From Croceibacterium atlanticum (GTDB lineage: Bacteria; Pseudomonadota; Alphaproteobacteria; Sphingomonadales; Sphingomonadaceae): a stretch of 64,000 nt of DNA. Positions 38,648 to 48,503 of this stretch are shown here, in pieces. Made by a program: the position numbers and the translations under genes. Within the stretch, counting starts at the first letter, position 1; each line of letters opens with the position of its first letter. The stretch is from NCBI RefSeq assembly GCF_001008165.2, contig NZ_CP011452.2, positions 1,054,001 to 1,118,000 on the forward strand, in the 5' to 3' direction. Under the pieces are notes generated by a model. It searched no databases, had not been told where the DNA came from, and was given only the letters and a program-made list of their open reading frames with translations.

Positions 38648-39481
38648 ATGGCATCAATCGCGGTGATCGGCGCCGGGGCGATGGGTTCGGGCGTCGCCAA
38701 ACGGCTGCATGACAAGGGATGCGAAGTGCTCACCCTGCTGGGCGGCCGCAGCAACGCGACACGGGAACGCGCCGCCCATGCCGGAATGCAGGACGCAACG
38801 CTGGAGCAGATCGCCAGCGCGGAACTGATCCTGTCCATCGTCCCCCCGGCCCAGGCCGTGGCAGTGGTGGAAGCTCTCGCGCCAGTTTTTGCAGGTGGAA
38901 ACGGGCCGATCTTCTGCGATGCCAATGCCCTGCCACCCGAAGCAAAGAAGGATCTGGCGTCACGGGTGGAAAGGCTCGGCGGCCAGATGGTCGATGGCGG
39001 GATTATCGGCGGCCCGCCAGCCGATGGCTATGACGGGCCGCATCTCCATCTTTGCGGAGAAGGGGCGGAACAGGTTGCGGACATGCTGTGCCGATACGGC
39101 ATCGATGCCCGCGTCCTGCCGGGGCCGATTGGAACCGCCGCAGCGCTGAAAACCTGTTTCGGCGCGATCAACAAGGGAATTATCGGCCTGACCACGGCCA
39201 TGTTGCTGGCTGCCCAGCGGCACGGCGCGGCGGAAGAATTGCGCAAGGAAATGGACTGGATGCTCGGCTGGCTGATCGAAAGGCAGCGTGTGGCCATCCC
39301 GAAAATGTACCCCAAGGCCTATCGGTGGGATTCCGAAATGCACGGCATTTCCGATTTCCTGTCCAGCGAAGATCCCGCGGCGGCCAAAATCTGGGAAGGA
39401 CTGGGCGAATTCTACACCGACCGAGCCCGGGCGCAGGAAGCGGGCGAGGAACTGGAGGCGCTGAAGAAGTTGCTGGCCTAG
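38648..39481 (+). CDS. NAD(P)-dependent oxidoreductase with DUF1932 C-terminal domain
   Basis: The 277-residue protein has an N-terminal Rossmann fold (IAVIGAGAMGSGVAKRL, 6-phosphogluconate/3-hydroxyisobutyrate dehydrogenase type) and a C-terminal DUF1932 helical domain containing the active-site-like segment LKTCFGAINKGI. The substrate is not known. It is 3 bases after the MFS gene and so in the same operon. It could oxidise or reduce an intermediate of the ligAB pathway, but is not the usual LigC dehydrogenase. Confidence 0.87.
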   Translation: MASIAVIGAGAMGSGVAKRLHDKGCEVLTLLGGRSNATRERAAHAGMQDATLEQIASAELILSIVPPAQAVAVVEALAPVFAGGNGPIFCDANALPPEAKKDLASRVERLGGQMVDGGIIGGPPADGYDGPHLHLCGEGAEQVADMLCRYGIDARVLPGPIGTAAALKTCFGAINKGIIGLTTAMLLAAQRHGAAEELRKEMDWMLGWLIERQRVAIPKMYPKAYRWDSEMHGISDFLSSEDPAAAKIWEGLGEFYTDRARAQEAGEELEALKKLLA

Positions 39482-39629
39482 CAGGCCGGCCCCGCCGGGG
39501 TGCAAACGATCCGTGCGGGCCTTCTCCGTTCAGGAACAATATGCCCCCTGTTGTTGCAACTTGGCTGAACTGCGATATGCGGCTTGCCTTGCCTGGCGTC
39601 CGCGAGAATTCCCGGAGACATATCCTCGT

Positions 39630-40454
39630 ATGAGTCTGTTCGAAGCCATCCTGCTGGGACTATTGCAGGGCCTCACCGAATTTCTGCCCATCTCCTCCAG
39701 CGCGCATCTCCGGCTGGCTGGACCATTCCTTGCGTCGGGGGATCCGGGGGCCGCATTCACGGCAGTGGTGCAGATCGGGACGGAGGCGGCCGTGCTGCTC
39801 TATTTCCGCAAGGATATCTGGCGCATCGCCTCCAACTGGCTGATTGCGCTGAAACCCGGCACCAACCCGGATCGCGCATCGGTGCGCATGGGCTGGCTGA
39901 TCATCATCGGCACGATTCCGATCGCCGTGCTGGGCCTGCTGTTCAAGGATGCGATCGAAAGCGTTCTGCGAAATCTCTATCTGACCGCGGCAGCGCTGAT
40001 CGGCTTCGGTATCCTGCTGGGAATTGCGGACAGGTACGGGCCGAAAAAGCGTCCGCTGGATCAGCTTGGCTGGCGCGATGGCCTGCTTCTCGGTTTCGCC
40101 CAGGCAATGGCATTGGTGCCCGGCGTCTCCCGCTCCGGCGGTACGATAACGGCCGGGCTCGCCCTCGGCTTCACGCGCGAGGCGGCAGCGCGTTATTCCT
40201 TCCTGCTGGCAATTCCTGCCGTCCTTGCCTCCGGCTTTTACGAACTGATCCGTTACTGGGGGGATTTCTCGGCCGATATGGCAATGCCGACCATCGTGGC
40301 GACGGCGGTTTCCTTCTTCACGGGCTATGCCGTGATCGTGATGTTCCTGCGGATCGTATCCAGCCACGGCTACATGCTGTTCGTGCTGTACCGCGTCCTG
40401 CTGGGCGGCGGCCTGCTGGCCCTGCTCGCCACTGGCAGGATCGCGCCGTTCTGA
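39630..40454 (+). CDS. uppP: undecaprenyl-diphosphatase
   Basis: UppP (BacA) dephosphorylates undecaprenyl pyrophosphate to recycle the lipid carrier for wall synthesis, and confers bacitracin tolerance. The 274-residue membrane protein has both active-site repeats: LQGLTEFLPISSSAHL near the N terminus and ALVPGVSRSGGTITAGL in the second half. ATG 39630 gives the standard N terminus. A hairpin separates it from the convergent receptor gene. Confidence 0.96.
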   Translation: MSLFEAILLGLLQGLTEFLPISSSAHLRLAGPFLASGDPGAAFTAVVQIGTEAAVLLYFRKDIWRIASNWLIALKPGTNPDRASVRMGWLIIIGTIPIAVLGLLFKDAIESVLRNLYLTAAALIGFGILLGIADRYGPKKRPLDQLGWRDGLLLGFAQAMALVPGVSRSGGTITAGLALGFTREAAARYSFLLAIPAVLASGFYELIRYWGDFSADMAMPTIVATAVSFFTGYAVIVMFLRIVSSHGYMLFVLYRVLLGGGLLALLATGRIAPF

Positions 40455-40462
40455 TGCGGAAC

Positions 40463-40494
40463 GCGATCCGGCGGAGAATAACCGTCCGGATCGC
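40463..40494. terminator. hairpin between uppP and the convergent receptor gene
   Basis: Perfect 9-bp arms GCGATCCGG/CCGGATCGC (40463–40471, 40486–40494) surround a 14-base loop in the 47-base gap between two convergent stops. There is no T run, so the termination role is inferred from position. Confidence 0.5.
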
Positions 40495-40501
40495 TCCGCC
40501 G

Positions 40502-43501
40502 TCAGAATGACTGGCTGACGCCCAGCTTGGCCGTAAAACCGATAGGGTCGGCTGTGAACGGATCGAAATTCTGATCCAGCCGCGCAAATGGCGGTTTCGC
40601 ATCCAGCAGGTTGAACAGGGCGAGCGAGATATGCGTGCGCTCCGCCGGCGACCAGTTCCAGGCCAGGTCCAGGCTGTCGAAAGCGCCGATATGCTTGCCC
40701 CTGGTCAGTGCCGCGCCGCCCAGTGACGCGTCGGGCCCGAAAATGCTTTCGCGCTGATCGGTATAGCCGGACACATGGTTCAGCTGCAGGCGCAGCGTAT
40801 GATCGCCCCATTCGCCTTGCAGCCATGCCCGCCCCTTCAGGCGCGGTATCGGATAGGCGGTCGTCTGGTAATTGAGCTTGCCCGCAGCATCGAAGGCGGA
40901 TTGCACTGCGATGCCTTCCACCGTCACTTCGCCCACTTCATATTCGAAGACATAGCTGCCGGATGCACCGATCTGCATCCACGCATCTCCCAGCGCGAAA
41001 TCATAGCTGGCGCTGGCATCCAGCCCGCTGGTCCTCACATCGGCGGAATTGAAGGCATAGGTGGACAGCCTCTGGACATTGGCGGCCGAACAAATGTCGC
41101 CGGAAAATGTGAAGCGGGCCTCCAGCCCGGCAAAGGCCGGATCGCCGCAATTGGCTGAACCGCTGGCACCGAACATGGCGGCAACCATGCCGCTGACGGG
41201 TTCGCTTTCGATCGGGCCGGAAAATTCATAGCGCCAATAATCCAGGCTTGCCCGGAAGGGCCCGCTATCGGCCACCATTCCCGCATTCCATGTCGTGGCG
41301 CTTTCCGGGTCCAGCTTCGGATTGGCGAGCACATCCACCGCGCGGAAGGCGCCGCCGATAAAGGTCAGGATGACAAGATCGGCCGCGGTATTTTCCGGCG
41401 GCGGCCCGCGGAAGGTGGTGCCCACGCCGCCGCGCAGGGCCAGCCAGTCATTCGCCCGGTAACGGATGCGCAATTGCGGATCGAAGGTGGATCCGACAGA
41501 ACCGCCATAATCTTCATACCGGGCCGAAAGCTGCGCATCCAGCCGGTCCGTTACCGGCAGTTGCAACTCCGCAAATCCAGCCCACACATCGCTTGAAACG
41601 CGCACATCGCGGTTGGAACCGATAAAACCGAGCGCGCCCGTTTCCGGCGTGCAGCTGGCATCTGGATCAAGCACGGAGGCCGGACAGGGATAGAGGTCGA
41701 GATTATTGCCGCCCTCATACGCCCTGGCGTAACGGTCCCGCCGATACTGGCCGCCAAGGGCGAAGTGGATCTCGCCGCCGGGCAGGCTGATGCCGGTTCC
41801 GCCAGCCAGCACCAGATCGCCGACCCATTGCCGCGTATTCGCCACCCGGCCCCACATATTGTAGAAGTCGCCAATGGTGGAAACGTCATTCACCAGCCCT
41901 TCGCCCGGCTGGGTGCTGAGCCCGGCAACCGGGCTGCCATTCCCCGCATAATTCGGGTTTGCCTGCCCCGTCAGTTGGTTGGCGGGTATCGCGGTGGAAA
42001 AGGGATTGAACCAGCTGCAGCCATTGGTGCCGGCCAGCGCCGCCAGTTCCTGATCTGTCAGACCTGCACGGGATGCGGCCGTGGCATAGGCACAATCCGC
42101 GCCGCCAAAGCCTGCCATGGCATTCTGCAGGAGATCGACGAAACTGTCACCGACAACGAAATAGCGATCATATTCGCTATAGGTGACGCCTCCTGTCAGT
42201 TCGAGGCTGCCCCCCAGATCTGCCCGCACCTCCCCGGTAAACTGATATGCGTCGGAATTGCGCGGCAGGCGCGCCGTGTTGCGACCATTGTCGAACAGGG
42301 GGTTGCCGGAAAGCAGCATTGGCCGGAACCGCACCGGATAGGCCAGCGCCGGGGCTTGCGGCGCCCCACTCGCATCGGTCGAACAGCTCGCATCCGCATA
42401 ACGCGCGCAATAATCTATCAGGGCCGGCGCATATTCGGGGATGACGAACAGGCCGCTACCGCCGAAAGCCGCATCGGATGAAGGCGCAATCGTTGGAAGA
42501 AAGCTGGGAGAAGTGCTGAGAACGGTTTTGGTGTGGCCATAAAGGGCGGTGGCGCGCAGTTCGACCCGTTCACCCAGCGGCAGCTCCATATCGGCAAAAA
42601 GCTGGAAACGGTCTTCCGGCTCCACCAGATTGGTGAAACCCAGATAATTGGACAGGCACAGATCATTCGCGGCGAGAAAAGCGCCGGCATCCGCGCATCC
42701 TTCATCGGCGGTGAAGGCAACGCCGTTCTGCGTCGCGTCATAATCGAAATTGCCCGGATTGCCGCCACCGGACCAGCCGCCTTGCGGATTTTCGGCATAG
42801 CGGCGCAGCACGTGATCCCGGTCCCCGGCCTGCAGCTCGTTCCGCCGCTGATATCCGCCCGACAGGAAAATCCGCGCCGGCCCAATATCGCCGCCCCAGG
42901 ACAAGGCCGCCGTCCAGTCTCCGTCCGACCCATCGATATGGCGATAATCGGCGGAGGCCAGGAAACCCTGCTGGTCGGTCCGGGTGATGAAATTGACCAC
43001 ACCGGCGATCGCATCGGAGCCATAAGTTGCCGCCGCGCCATCTTTGAGGATTTCCACCCGCCCGATGGCCGATGACGGCATCAGATTGACATCGACGAGC
43101 GGGATATTGCCCGCCCCGCTTGCCACCATCCGCCGGCCATTCAGCAGAACCAGCGTGCGCTGCGGGCCAAAGCCGCGAAGATTGACCGAGGCGGAACCCT
43201 GATTGAACTGGCTGCGCGGATCGAACTGGCTGGAATCGCCAATCACGCCGGCCGATACTGCCAGCCGCCGGGTGATATCGAGGATGCTGGGCGAGCCTTG
43301 CCGTGCCAGATCCTCTGCGCCGATCACATCGACCGGGGCAATCGCATCCTGCGGCCCGCCCCGGATCAGCGTGCCGGTGACCACGATCGGATCGCCCTTG
43401 TCCGCTACTGCATCCTGGGCAGAAGCGGCCGGACTGTAACCGGCAGCCGCAATAGCCGAAGCCGCGACGCCTGCCGCGCAGATAATTCTGTGCTTTTTCA
43501 T
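40502..43501 (-). CDS. TonB-dependent outer-membrane receptor
   Basis: The 999-residue receptor has a signal peptide (MKKHRIICAAGVAASAIAAA…SAQ), a TonB-box-like DPIVVTGTLI, a plug domain (NLRGFGPQRTLVLLNGRRM, VEILKDGAAATYGSDAIAG) and a large barrel ending SQSF. The pattern is that of sphingomonad oligosaccharide, oligopeptide or siderophore-type receptors, and the ligand cannot be told. Paired Cys in extracellular-loop regions (ADEGCADAGAFLAANDLC, CARYADASC) suggest disulfide-braced loops. A GGGGAG site precedes ATG 43501. Confidence 0.93.
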   Translation of the reverse strand: MKKHRIICAAGVAASAIAAAGYSPAASAQDAVADKGDPIVVTGTLIRGGPQDAIAPVDVIGAEDLARQGSPSILDITRRLAVSAGVIGDSSQFDPRSQFNQGSASVNLRGFGPQRTLVLLNGRRMVASGAGNIPLVDVNLMPSSAIGRVEILKDGAAATYGSDAIAGVVNFITRTDQQGFLASADYRHIDGSDGDWTAALSWGGDIGPARIFLSGGYQRRNELQAGDRDHVLRRYAENPQGGWSGGGNPGNFDYDATQNGVAFTADEGCADAGAFLAANDLCLSNYLGFTNLVEPEDRFQLFADMELPLGERVELRATALYGHTKTVLSTSPSFLPTIAPSSDAAFGGSGLFVIPEYAPALIDYCARYADASCSTDASGAPQAPALAYPVRFRPMLLSGNPLFDNGRNTARLPRNSDAYQFTGEVRADLGGSLELTGGVTYSEYDRYFVVGDSFVDLLQNAMAGFGGADCAYATAASRAGLTDQELAALAGTNGCSWFNPFSTAIPANQLTGQANPNYAGNGSPVAGLSTQPGEGLVNDVSTIGDFYNMWGRVANTRQWVGDLVLAGGTGISLPGGEIHFALGGQYRRDRYARAYEGGNNLDLYPCPASVLDPDASCTPETGALGFIGSNRDVRVSSDVWAGFAELQLPVTDRLDAQLSARYEDYGGSVGSTFDPQLRIRYRANDWLALRGGVGTTFRGPPPENTAADLVILTFIGGAFRAVDVLANPKLDPESATTWNAGMVADSGPFRASLDYWRYEFSGPIESEPVSGMVAAMFGASGSANCGDPAFAGLEARFTFSGDICSAANVQRLSTYAFNSADVRTSGLDASASYDFALGDAWMQIGASGSYVFEYEVGEVTVEGIAVQSAFDAAGKLNYQTTAYPIPRLKGRAWLQGEWGDHTLRLQLNHVSGYTDQRESIFGPDASLGGAALTRGKHIGAFDSLDLAWNWSPAERTHISLALFNLLDAKPPFARLDQNFDPFTADPIGFTAKLGVSQSF

Positions 43502-43573
43502 GGTTCTCCCCGGTGCCGGCCATTGCCTCCACCGGACAAGGCGGTCAACTTCGCCGTAGTGCAAACGGCCATC

Positions 43574-44167
43574 TCAACTGCCGAGCGAGCACATCCAGTA
43601 CTGCATGATCTTGCCCGTTTCCTCTTCCTCGCCCCATTCCTTCCAGGCGAGTTCAGTGGTGAGGTTCGGCACTTTCACATAACCGCGTTTGCGCCAGAAA
43701 CCGTCCAGCGGACTGTAATTGCGCGGCCGTGCCGGATGATCTTCCGGCCGGACAACGGCTGCAAAGGCGGCATGGCTTGCCCCGGCTTCCCGCGCGGCCG
43801 ATTCCCGCTGATCGAAAAAGGCGTGACCGATGCCCTGCCCGCGATATTCCGGCAGCAACACGCTTTCCCCGAAATAGAACAACCGCGCCGTATCGTATCC
43901 GTGCCGTTCGAAGGGATCGCGGAATTCGTCTTTCTGCAATGCCATGGGCGATGCAGTGGCGGCGCCGACCACACGTTCCCCATCCATCGCCGCGATCAGC
44001 ACGCTGCCGGGCGCATCGGCGAATTCGCGCAGATATTCCATCTCATATTCGGGCGTGCCAGCGTAGAGATAGGGAAAATCGGCAAACACCGTGATGCGCA
44101 ATGTGGCGAGATCCGGCAATCGCCGAAAAATATCTCCGCCGGTCAACCTGGCGATAGTGACATTCAT
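43574..44167 (-). CDS. GNAT family N-acetyltransferase
   Basis: The 197-residue GNAT protein has the acetyl-CoA pyrophosphate loop LPEYRGQGIGHAFFD, preceded by the FYFGESVLL strand. The substrate is unknown. ATG 44167 was chosen because it gives the domain start MNVTIARL and the upstream residues look non-coding. It lies 72 bases before the receptor gene on the same strand and is divergent from purC. Confidence 0.87.
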   Translation of the reverse strand: MNVTIARLTGGDIFRRLPDLATLRITVFADFPYLYAGTPEYEMEYLREFADAPGSVLIAAMDGERVVGAATASPMALQKDEFRDPFERHGYDTARLFYFGESVLLPEYRGQGIGHAFFDQRESAAREAGASHAAFAAVVRPEDHPARPRNYSPLDGFWRKRGYVKVPNLTTELAWKEWGEEEETGKIMQYWMCSLGS

Positions 44168-44237
44168 TGCCGGCCGCCCCCGATCTGATGGCCCGATGGT
44201 TAACGGGCTGACTAGTCGCAAGCCTTTCGCGGTGCAA

Positions 44238-44266
44238 TTGCCTTCGGGGTGAATTCCGCCTATATG
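44238..44266 (+). promoter_or_regulatory. candidate sigma-70-type promoter of purC
   Basis: TTGCCT (44238–44243) and TATATG (44261–44266) have exactly 17 bases between them, 94 bases before the purC ATG. Confidence 0.55.
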
Positions 44267-44359
44267 ATCGCACCAACGCCCCGGCCACGCGTTTCATGCT
44301 CTGATAGAGCAAGGATCCGCACCGCCGGGGCGCAGTTTTTTCAAGCAGGATGCATGCGC

Positions 44360-45163
44360 ATGTCACGCCGCCGGCAGATCTACGAAGGCAAGGCCAAGAT
44401 CCTTTACGAAGGCCCCGAACCGGGCACGCTTATCCAGTATTTCAAGGATGATGCGACCGCGTTCAACGCCCAGAAAACCGGGACGATCAACGGCAAGGGC
44501 GTGATCAACAACCGGATATCGGAACATGTCTTCACCAGGCTTTCCCATATCGGCATCCCGACTCACTTCATCCGCCGGCTGAACATGCGGGAACAATTGG
44601 TGCGCCAGGTGGAAATCATTCCGCTGGAAGTGGTGGTGCGCAATGTGGCCGCCGGTTCGATCTCCAAGCGGCTGGGCCTGGAAGAAGGCGAACCGCTGCC
44701 GCACACGCTGATCGAATATTATTACAAGGCGGATGAATTGAACGATCCGCTGGTGGCGGAAGAACATATCGCCTGTTTCGGATGGGCCAATAACGAGGAG
44801 ATGCAGGACATCTCCGCCATGGCGATCCGCATCAATGATTTCATGTGCGGCATGTTTGCGGCGATCGATATCCGGCTGGTCGATTTCAAGCTGGAATTCG
44901 GCCGCATCTGGGATGGCGATTACAGCCGCGTGATTCTGGCCGACGAAATCAGCCCCGACAATTGCCGCCTGTGGGACATGTCGACCGGCGAAAAGCTGGA
45001 CAAGGACCGTTTCCGCCGTGATCTTGGCGGCGAGGAAGAGGCGTATCAGGAAGTCGCAAGGCGGCTGGGCCTGTTGCAGAATGATGATGGCGGTCCGGGC
45101 GAAGTTCTCGATCTGACTGCGCATCGCAGCAAGCTGCGCACCAGTACCAAGCCGAAGAAATAG
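44360..45163 (+). CDS. purC: phosphoribosylaminoimidazole-succinocarboxamide synthase
   Basis: PurC joins CAIR and aspartate in purine synthesis. The 267-residue product has [19 protein letters not shown], the motif [25 protein letters not shown] and [10 protein letters not shown]. The start is ATG 44360, about nine bases after AGCAGGA; ATG 44354 in frame is possible. A long hairpin follows. The other purine genes purS and purQ are 3 kb downstream, past the M16 protease gene. Confidence 0.96.
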   Translation: MSRRRQIYEGKAKILYEGPEPGTLIQYFKDDATAFNAQKTGTINGKGVINNRISEHVFTRLSHIGIPTHFIRRLNMREQLVRQVEIIPLEVVVRNVAAGSISKRLGLEEGEPLPHTLIEYYYKADELNDPLVAEEHIACFGWANNEEMQDISAMAIRINDFMCGMFAAIDIRLVDFKLEFGRIWDGDYSRVILADEISPDNCRLWDMSTGEKLDKDRFRRDLGGEEEAYQEVARRLGLLQNDDGGPGEVLDLTAHRSKLRTSTKPKK

Positions 45164-45179
45164 GCTTCTTTCTGCTTTG

Positions 45180-45212
45180 TTGCGGCGCGGCATTTTAATT
45201 GCCGCGCCGCAA
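45180..45212. terminator. 13-bp perfect hairpin after purC
   Basis: Arms 45180–45192 and 45200–45212 (TTGCGGCGCGGCA) are perfectly complementary around the 7-base loop TTTTAAT, 17 bases after the purC stop. No T run follows on either strand, so termination would be atypical; it could instead be a processing or attenuation site. Confidence 0.6.
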
Positions 45213-45306
45213 ATTCATCCATGCCGCAATGGATACGGCCGATTCCGGCACGTTTCCGCGACAGACCATTGCCCGTTCACAATATGTGGGCCAAGGAATG
45301 GGACAT

Positions 45307-48171
45307 ATGTTCCGTTTCCTGCTTGCCGCATTCCTTGCCATCGCCATTCCGCTTCAGGGGCCGATACTGGCCCGCGAACAGGCGAGCGTGCCCACCGCCC
45401 CGGCACCGGAAACCGGCTGGCCATTTCCCGAAACCGATCTTCCGGTGGATCCTGCCTACCGCTTCGGCGTGCTGGACAACGGGATGCGCTACATCATCCG
45501 CCCGAATGGCACGCCCGCCGGACAGGGCATGGTCCAGTTCTGGGTCCATGGCGGCTCGCTGGATGAAAAGGAGGACGAACTCGGCTTCGCCCATTTCATC
45601 GAACACATGGCCTTCAACGGATCCGCCAATGTCCCCGAAGGGGAGATGATCAGGCTGCTGGAACGCGAAGGGCTGGCCTTTGGCGCCGATACCAATGCCT
45701 CCACGGGTTTCGACACCACGCTCTACAAGCTGGACCTGCCGCGCAATGATCCGGCCCTGCTGGACACGGCGCTGATGCTGATGCGTGAAACAGCCAGCAA
45801 TCTGACCTTCGATCCGGAAGCGGTCGAACGGGAAAAAGGCGTGGTCCTGTCGGAAATGCGCGTGCGCGATACCTATTCGATGCGCAGCACGCTGGATGCG
45901 TTCAAGTTCATTTACCCCGATGCCCGTTTCCCCAACCGCCTGCCCATCGGCACGCAGGAAACACTGGAAAATGCCACGGCAGAGGGGCTGCGCAGCCTCT
46001 GGCGCCGTATCTACCGCCCGGACAATACCGCCGTGATCGTTATCGGCGATTTCGATGCGGATGAGGTGGAAGCCGCGATCCGCGATCATTTTGCCGATTG
46101 GCAGCCCCTGCGCAAAGTGCCCCAGCCCGCCGCCGGCCCGATCGATCCAGACCTGCAGGGGCAGACGCGGATCTATATCGACCCCGCCCTGGCGGAACGC
46201 ATCACCGTGTCGCGCATGGGACCGTGGCAGGAGAAGGTCGATTCCCTTGCCTTCCGCAAGCAGAATGTCCGCCGTCAGCTGGGCTACCAGATCATCAATC
46301 GGCGGCTTCAGCGCCTGACGCGCATGGAAGATCCGCCCTTCCGCAGCGCCAGCCTCGTTACGGGCGAAGCCTTCGAGGCCGGGCGGACGACCAATCTGGT
46401 GGTTGATGCCGGGGACGGGGAATGGCGCCGCGCCCTGGCCGCGGCACAGGCAGAATATCGCCGGGCGCTGGAATTCGGCTTCAGCGACGCGGAAGTGGCC
46501 GAACAATTGGCCAATCTGCGCACCGCACTGGAAAACAACGCCGCCGGCGCCGACACGCGCAACAATGCCAGCTTTGTCATCGCCGCACTGACCCTGCTGG
46601 AAGACGAACAGGTGCCGACCACCCCGGCCAGCGCCCTCGCCCGGTTCGAAGCGCATTTGCCGGAGATTACGCCGGAAAATGTGCTCGCCTCGCTGCAGGA
46701 AGAACTGGTCCCGCTCGATAATCCGATGATCCGTTTTGAAGGCCGGACCCCGCCGGAAGGGAGCGAAGAAGCGTTGCGCGCGGCCTGGAACGAAGGGATG
46801 AAGGCGGAACTCGCGCCGGAAGATGCCGCCGAATTCGCGGATTTCGCCTATGGCGAATTCGGCCCTCCCGGAATGGTTTTGTCGGACGAGCGGGAGGGCC
46901 TGCTCGGCATTCGGAAGATCGTCTTCGCCAATGGGCTGAAACTCAACCTCAAGCCCACCGATTTGCAGAATGACCGGGTTTCCGTGCAATTGAACATCGA
47001 TGGCGGGGAATTGCTGAACACGGCGGAGGACCCGCTGGCCACGGCAATGGTCAATGTCCTGCCGTTGGGAGGCCTTGCCAAACATTCGATAGACGAACTG
47101 CAATCGATCCTGGCCGGCCGCAGCGTTGGCTTTTCCATGATCGCGGACGAGGATCGTTTCCGGCTGTCCGCCACCACAACGCCGCGCGATCTCGATCTCC
47201 AGCTGGAATTGTTCGCCGCGGCGATCAGCGATCCCGGCTATCGCCCGGAAGGCGAAGCGCAATATCAACGCAATATCGCCAATTTCTTCGCCAGGCGCAC
47301 TGCCACGCCGGAAAACGCCCTGTCCAATGAACTGGGCCGAATCATTTCCGATGGCGATCCGCGCTTCACCCTGCAACCGCAGGAGGCCTATCAGGATCTC
47401 AGCTATGCCCGCCTGCGCGATGTCATTACTGACCGGTTGGCCAGTGGCGCAATGGAACTGGCCATTGTCGGCGATTTCCACGAGGACGAGGTGATCGGCA
47501 TGGTTGCCCGCACGCTGGGCGCCCTGCCCCCGCGGGAAGGCGAATTCCGCACCTACGACCAAGCGCGCCAACGCAGCTTCACCGCCGATCGCAGCGAATA
47601 TGTGCTGTATCATGATGGCAAGGCCGACCAGGCAGTTCTGCGCATGACATGGCCGACCACGGATGACCGTGATTTCCGCGAATTGCTGCGCCTCGAATTG
47701 CTGGAGCGGGTTATCCGTCTGGAACTGACCGACAAATTGCGGGAACAATTGGGGCAAACCTATTCCCCCGGCGTCGCTGCCGACCAGTCCCGCACCTATC
47801 CCGGTTACGGCACTTTCGCGATTGCCGCATCGCTGGACGTTGCCGATGTGGACGCTGCCCGGCAGGCGATCCTGGAAACGATCGGGGACATGATTGCTGC
47901 GCCAGTGGACGAAGATGTCATTCTTCGCGCCCGCCAGCCCTTGCTGGAAACCTATGACAATGCGCTGAAGACCAATGCCGGCTGGATGAGCCTGGTCGAT
48001 CGTGCGCAGACCGAACCCGAACGGCTGGAACGATTCCTCAGCGGGAAGGAAACTTTGTCTTCCATCACCGGAGAGGATATTCGCGCGGCGGCCGAACAAT
48101 ATCTTCAACCGCATGAGCGGGTCGAGATCGTTGTGCTGCCTCGTCAAGCCGGGGATAAGACCGCGCAATAG
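45307..48171 (+). CDS. secreted M16-family zinc metallopeptidase (two-domain)
   Basis: The 954-residue protein resembles pitrilysin-type proteases with two M16 units. A signal peptide (MFRFLLAAFLAIAIPLQG) precedes the first unit, which has the inverted zinc motif HFIEH (His96, Glu99, His100). The second unit has lost the motif, as usual, but keeps FANGLKLNLKPTDLQNDRVSV. The start is ATG 45307, with AAGGA nine bases before it; ATG 45298 is an alternative. A periplasmic peptide-degrading role is likely. It lies between purC and purS. Confidence 0.93.
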   Translation: MFRFLLAAFLAIAIPLQGPILAREQASVPTAPAPETGWPFPETDLPVDPAYRFGVLDNGMRYIIRPNGTPAGQGMVQFWVHGGSLDEKEDELGFAHFIEHMAFNGSANVPEGEMIRLLEREGLAFGADTNASTGFDTTLYKLDLPRNDPALLDTALMLMRETASNLTFDPEAVEREKGVVLSEMRVRDTYSMRSTLDAFKFIYPDARFPNRLPIGTQETLENATAEGLRSLWRRIYRPDNTAVIVIGDFDADEVEAAIRDHFADWQPLRKVPQPAAGPIDPDLQGQTRIYIDPALAERITVSRMGPWQEKVDSLAFRKQNVRRQLGYQIINRRLQRLTRMEDPPFRSASLVTGEAFEAGRTTNLVVDAGDGEWRRALAAAQAEYRRALEFGFSDAEVAEQLANLRTALENNAAGADTRNNASFVIAALTLLEDEQVPTTPASALARFEAHLPEITPENVLASLQEELVPLDNPMIRFEGRTPPEGSEEALRAAWNEGMKAELAPEDAAEFADFAYGEFGPPGMVLSDEREGLLGIRKIVFANGLKLNLKPTDLQNDRVSVQLNIDGGELLNTAEDPLATAMVNVLPLGGLAKHSIDELQSILAGRSVGFSMIADEDRFRLSATTTPRDLDLQLELFAAAISDPGYRPEGEAQYQRNIANFFARRTATPENALSNELGRIISDGDPRFTLQPQEAYQDLSYARLRDVITDRLASGAMELAIVGDFHEDEVIGMVARTLGALPPREGEFRTYDQARQRSFTADRSEYVLYHDGKADQAVLRMTWPTTDDRDFRELLRLELLERVIRLELTDKLREQLGQTYSPGVAADQSRTYPGYGTFAIAASLDVADVDAARQAILETIGDMIAAPVDEDVILRARQPLLETYDNALKTNAGWMSLVDRAQTEPERLERFLSGKETLSSITGEDIRAAAEQYLQPHERVEIVVLPRQAGDKTAQ

Positions 48172-48263
48172 ACCGGCCCGAACTGCACCTGCCCCTTGTC
48201 CGCTGCGCCTGCAATCGCCATAGGCTCGGCGGCGTAAGCTTACTCCGTTGAAAGGCCTGCCCG

Positions 48264-48503
48264 ATGAAGGTCCGCATTCATGTCAGCCTCAAGCCCGGCG
48301 TTCTCGATCCGCAGGGCCGCGCCGTGCATCATTCGCTCGAAGGACTCGGCTTTACCGGCGTCGAGGATGTGCGCGTCGGCAGGCTGATCGAACTGGAAGT
48401 TGCCGATGGCACCAGCGATGAAACGCTGGACGATATGTGCCGGAAGCTGCTCGCCAATATGGTGATCGAAAACTACCGCATCGAGAAACTGGAGACGGCC
48501 TGA
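48264..48503 (+). CDS. purS: FGAM synthetase subunit PurS
   Basis: PurS is the small subunit that couples PurQ to PurL in formylglycinamidine synthesis. The 79-residue protein has [16 protein letters not shown] and [11 protein letters not shown], as in the family. Its stop overlaps the purQ ATG by one base. Confidence 0.96.
   Translation: MKVRIHVSLKPGVLDPQGRAVHHSLEGLGFTGVEDVRVGRLIELEVADGTSDETLDDMCRKLLANMVIENYRIEKLETA

Noticed and set aside
34384-39481. A complete lignin-catabolic island including demethylases or aldehyde dehydrogenases
   Set aside because: No gene for vanillin oxidation, O-demethylation or later ring-fission steps is present in the window; only the parts listed are supported.
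45277-48168. 963-codon open frame opposite the M16 peptidase
   Set aside because: The plus strand has a signal peptide, the HFIEH motif and a family-length match; the minus frame has no recognisable fold.
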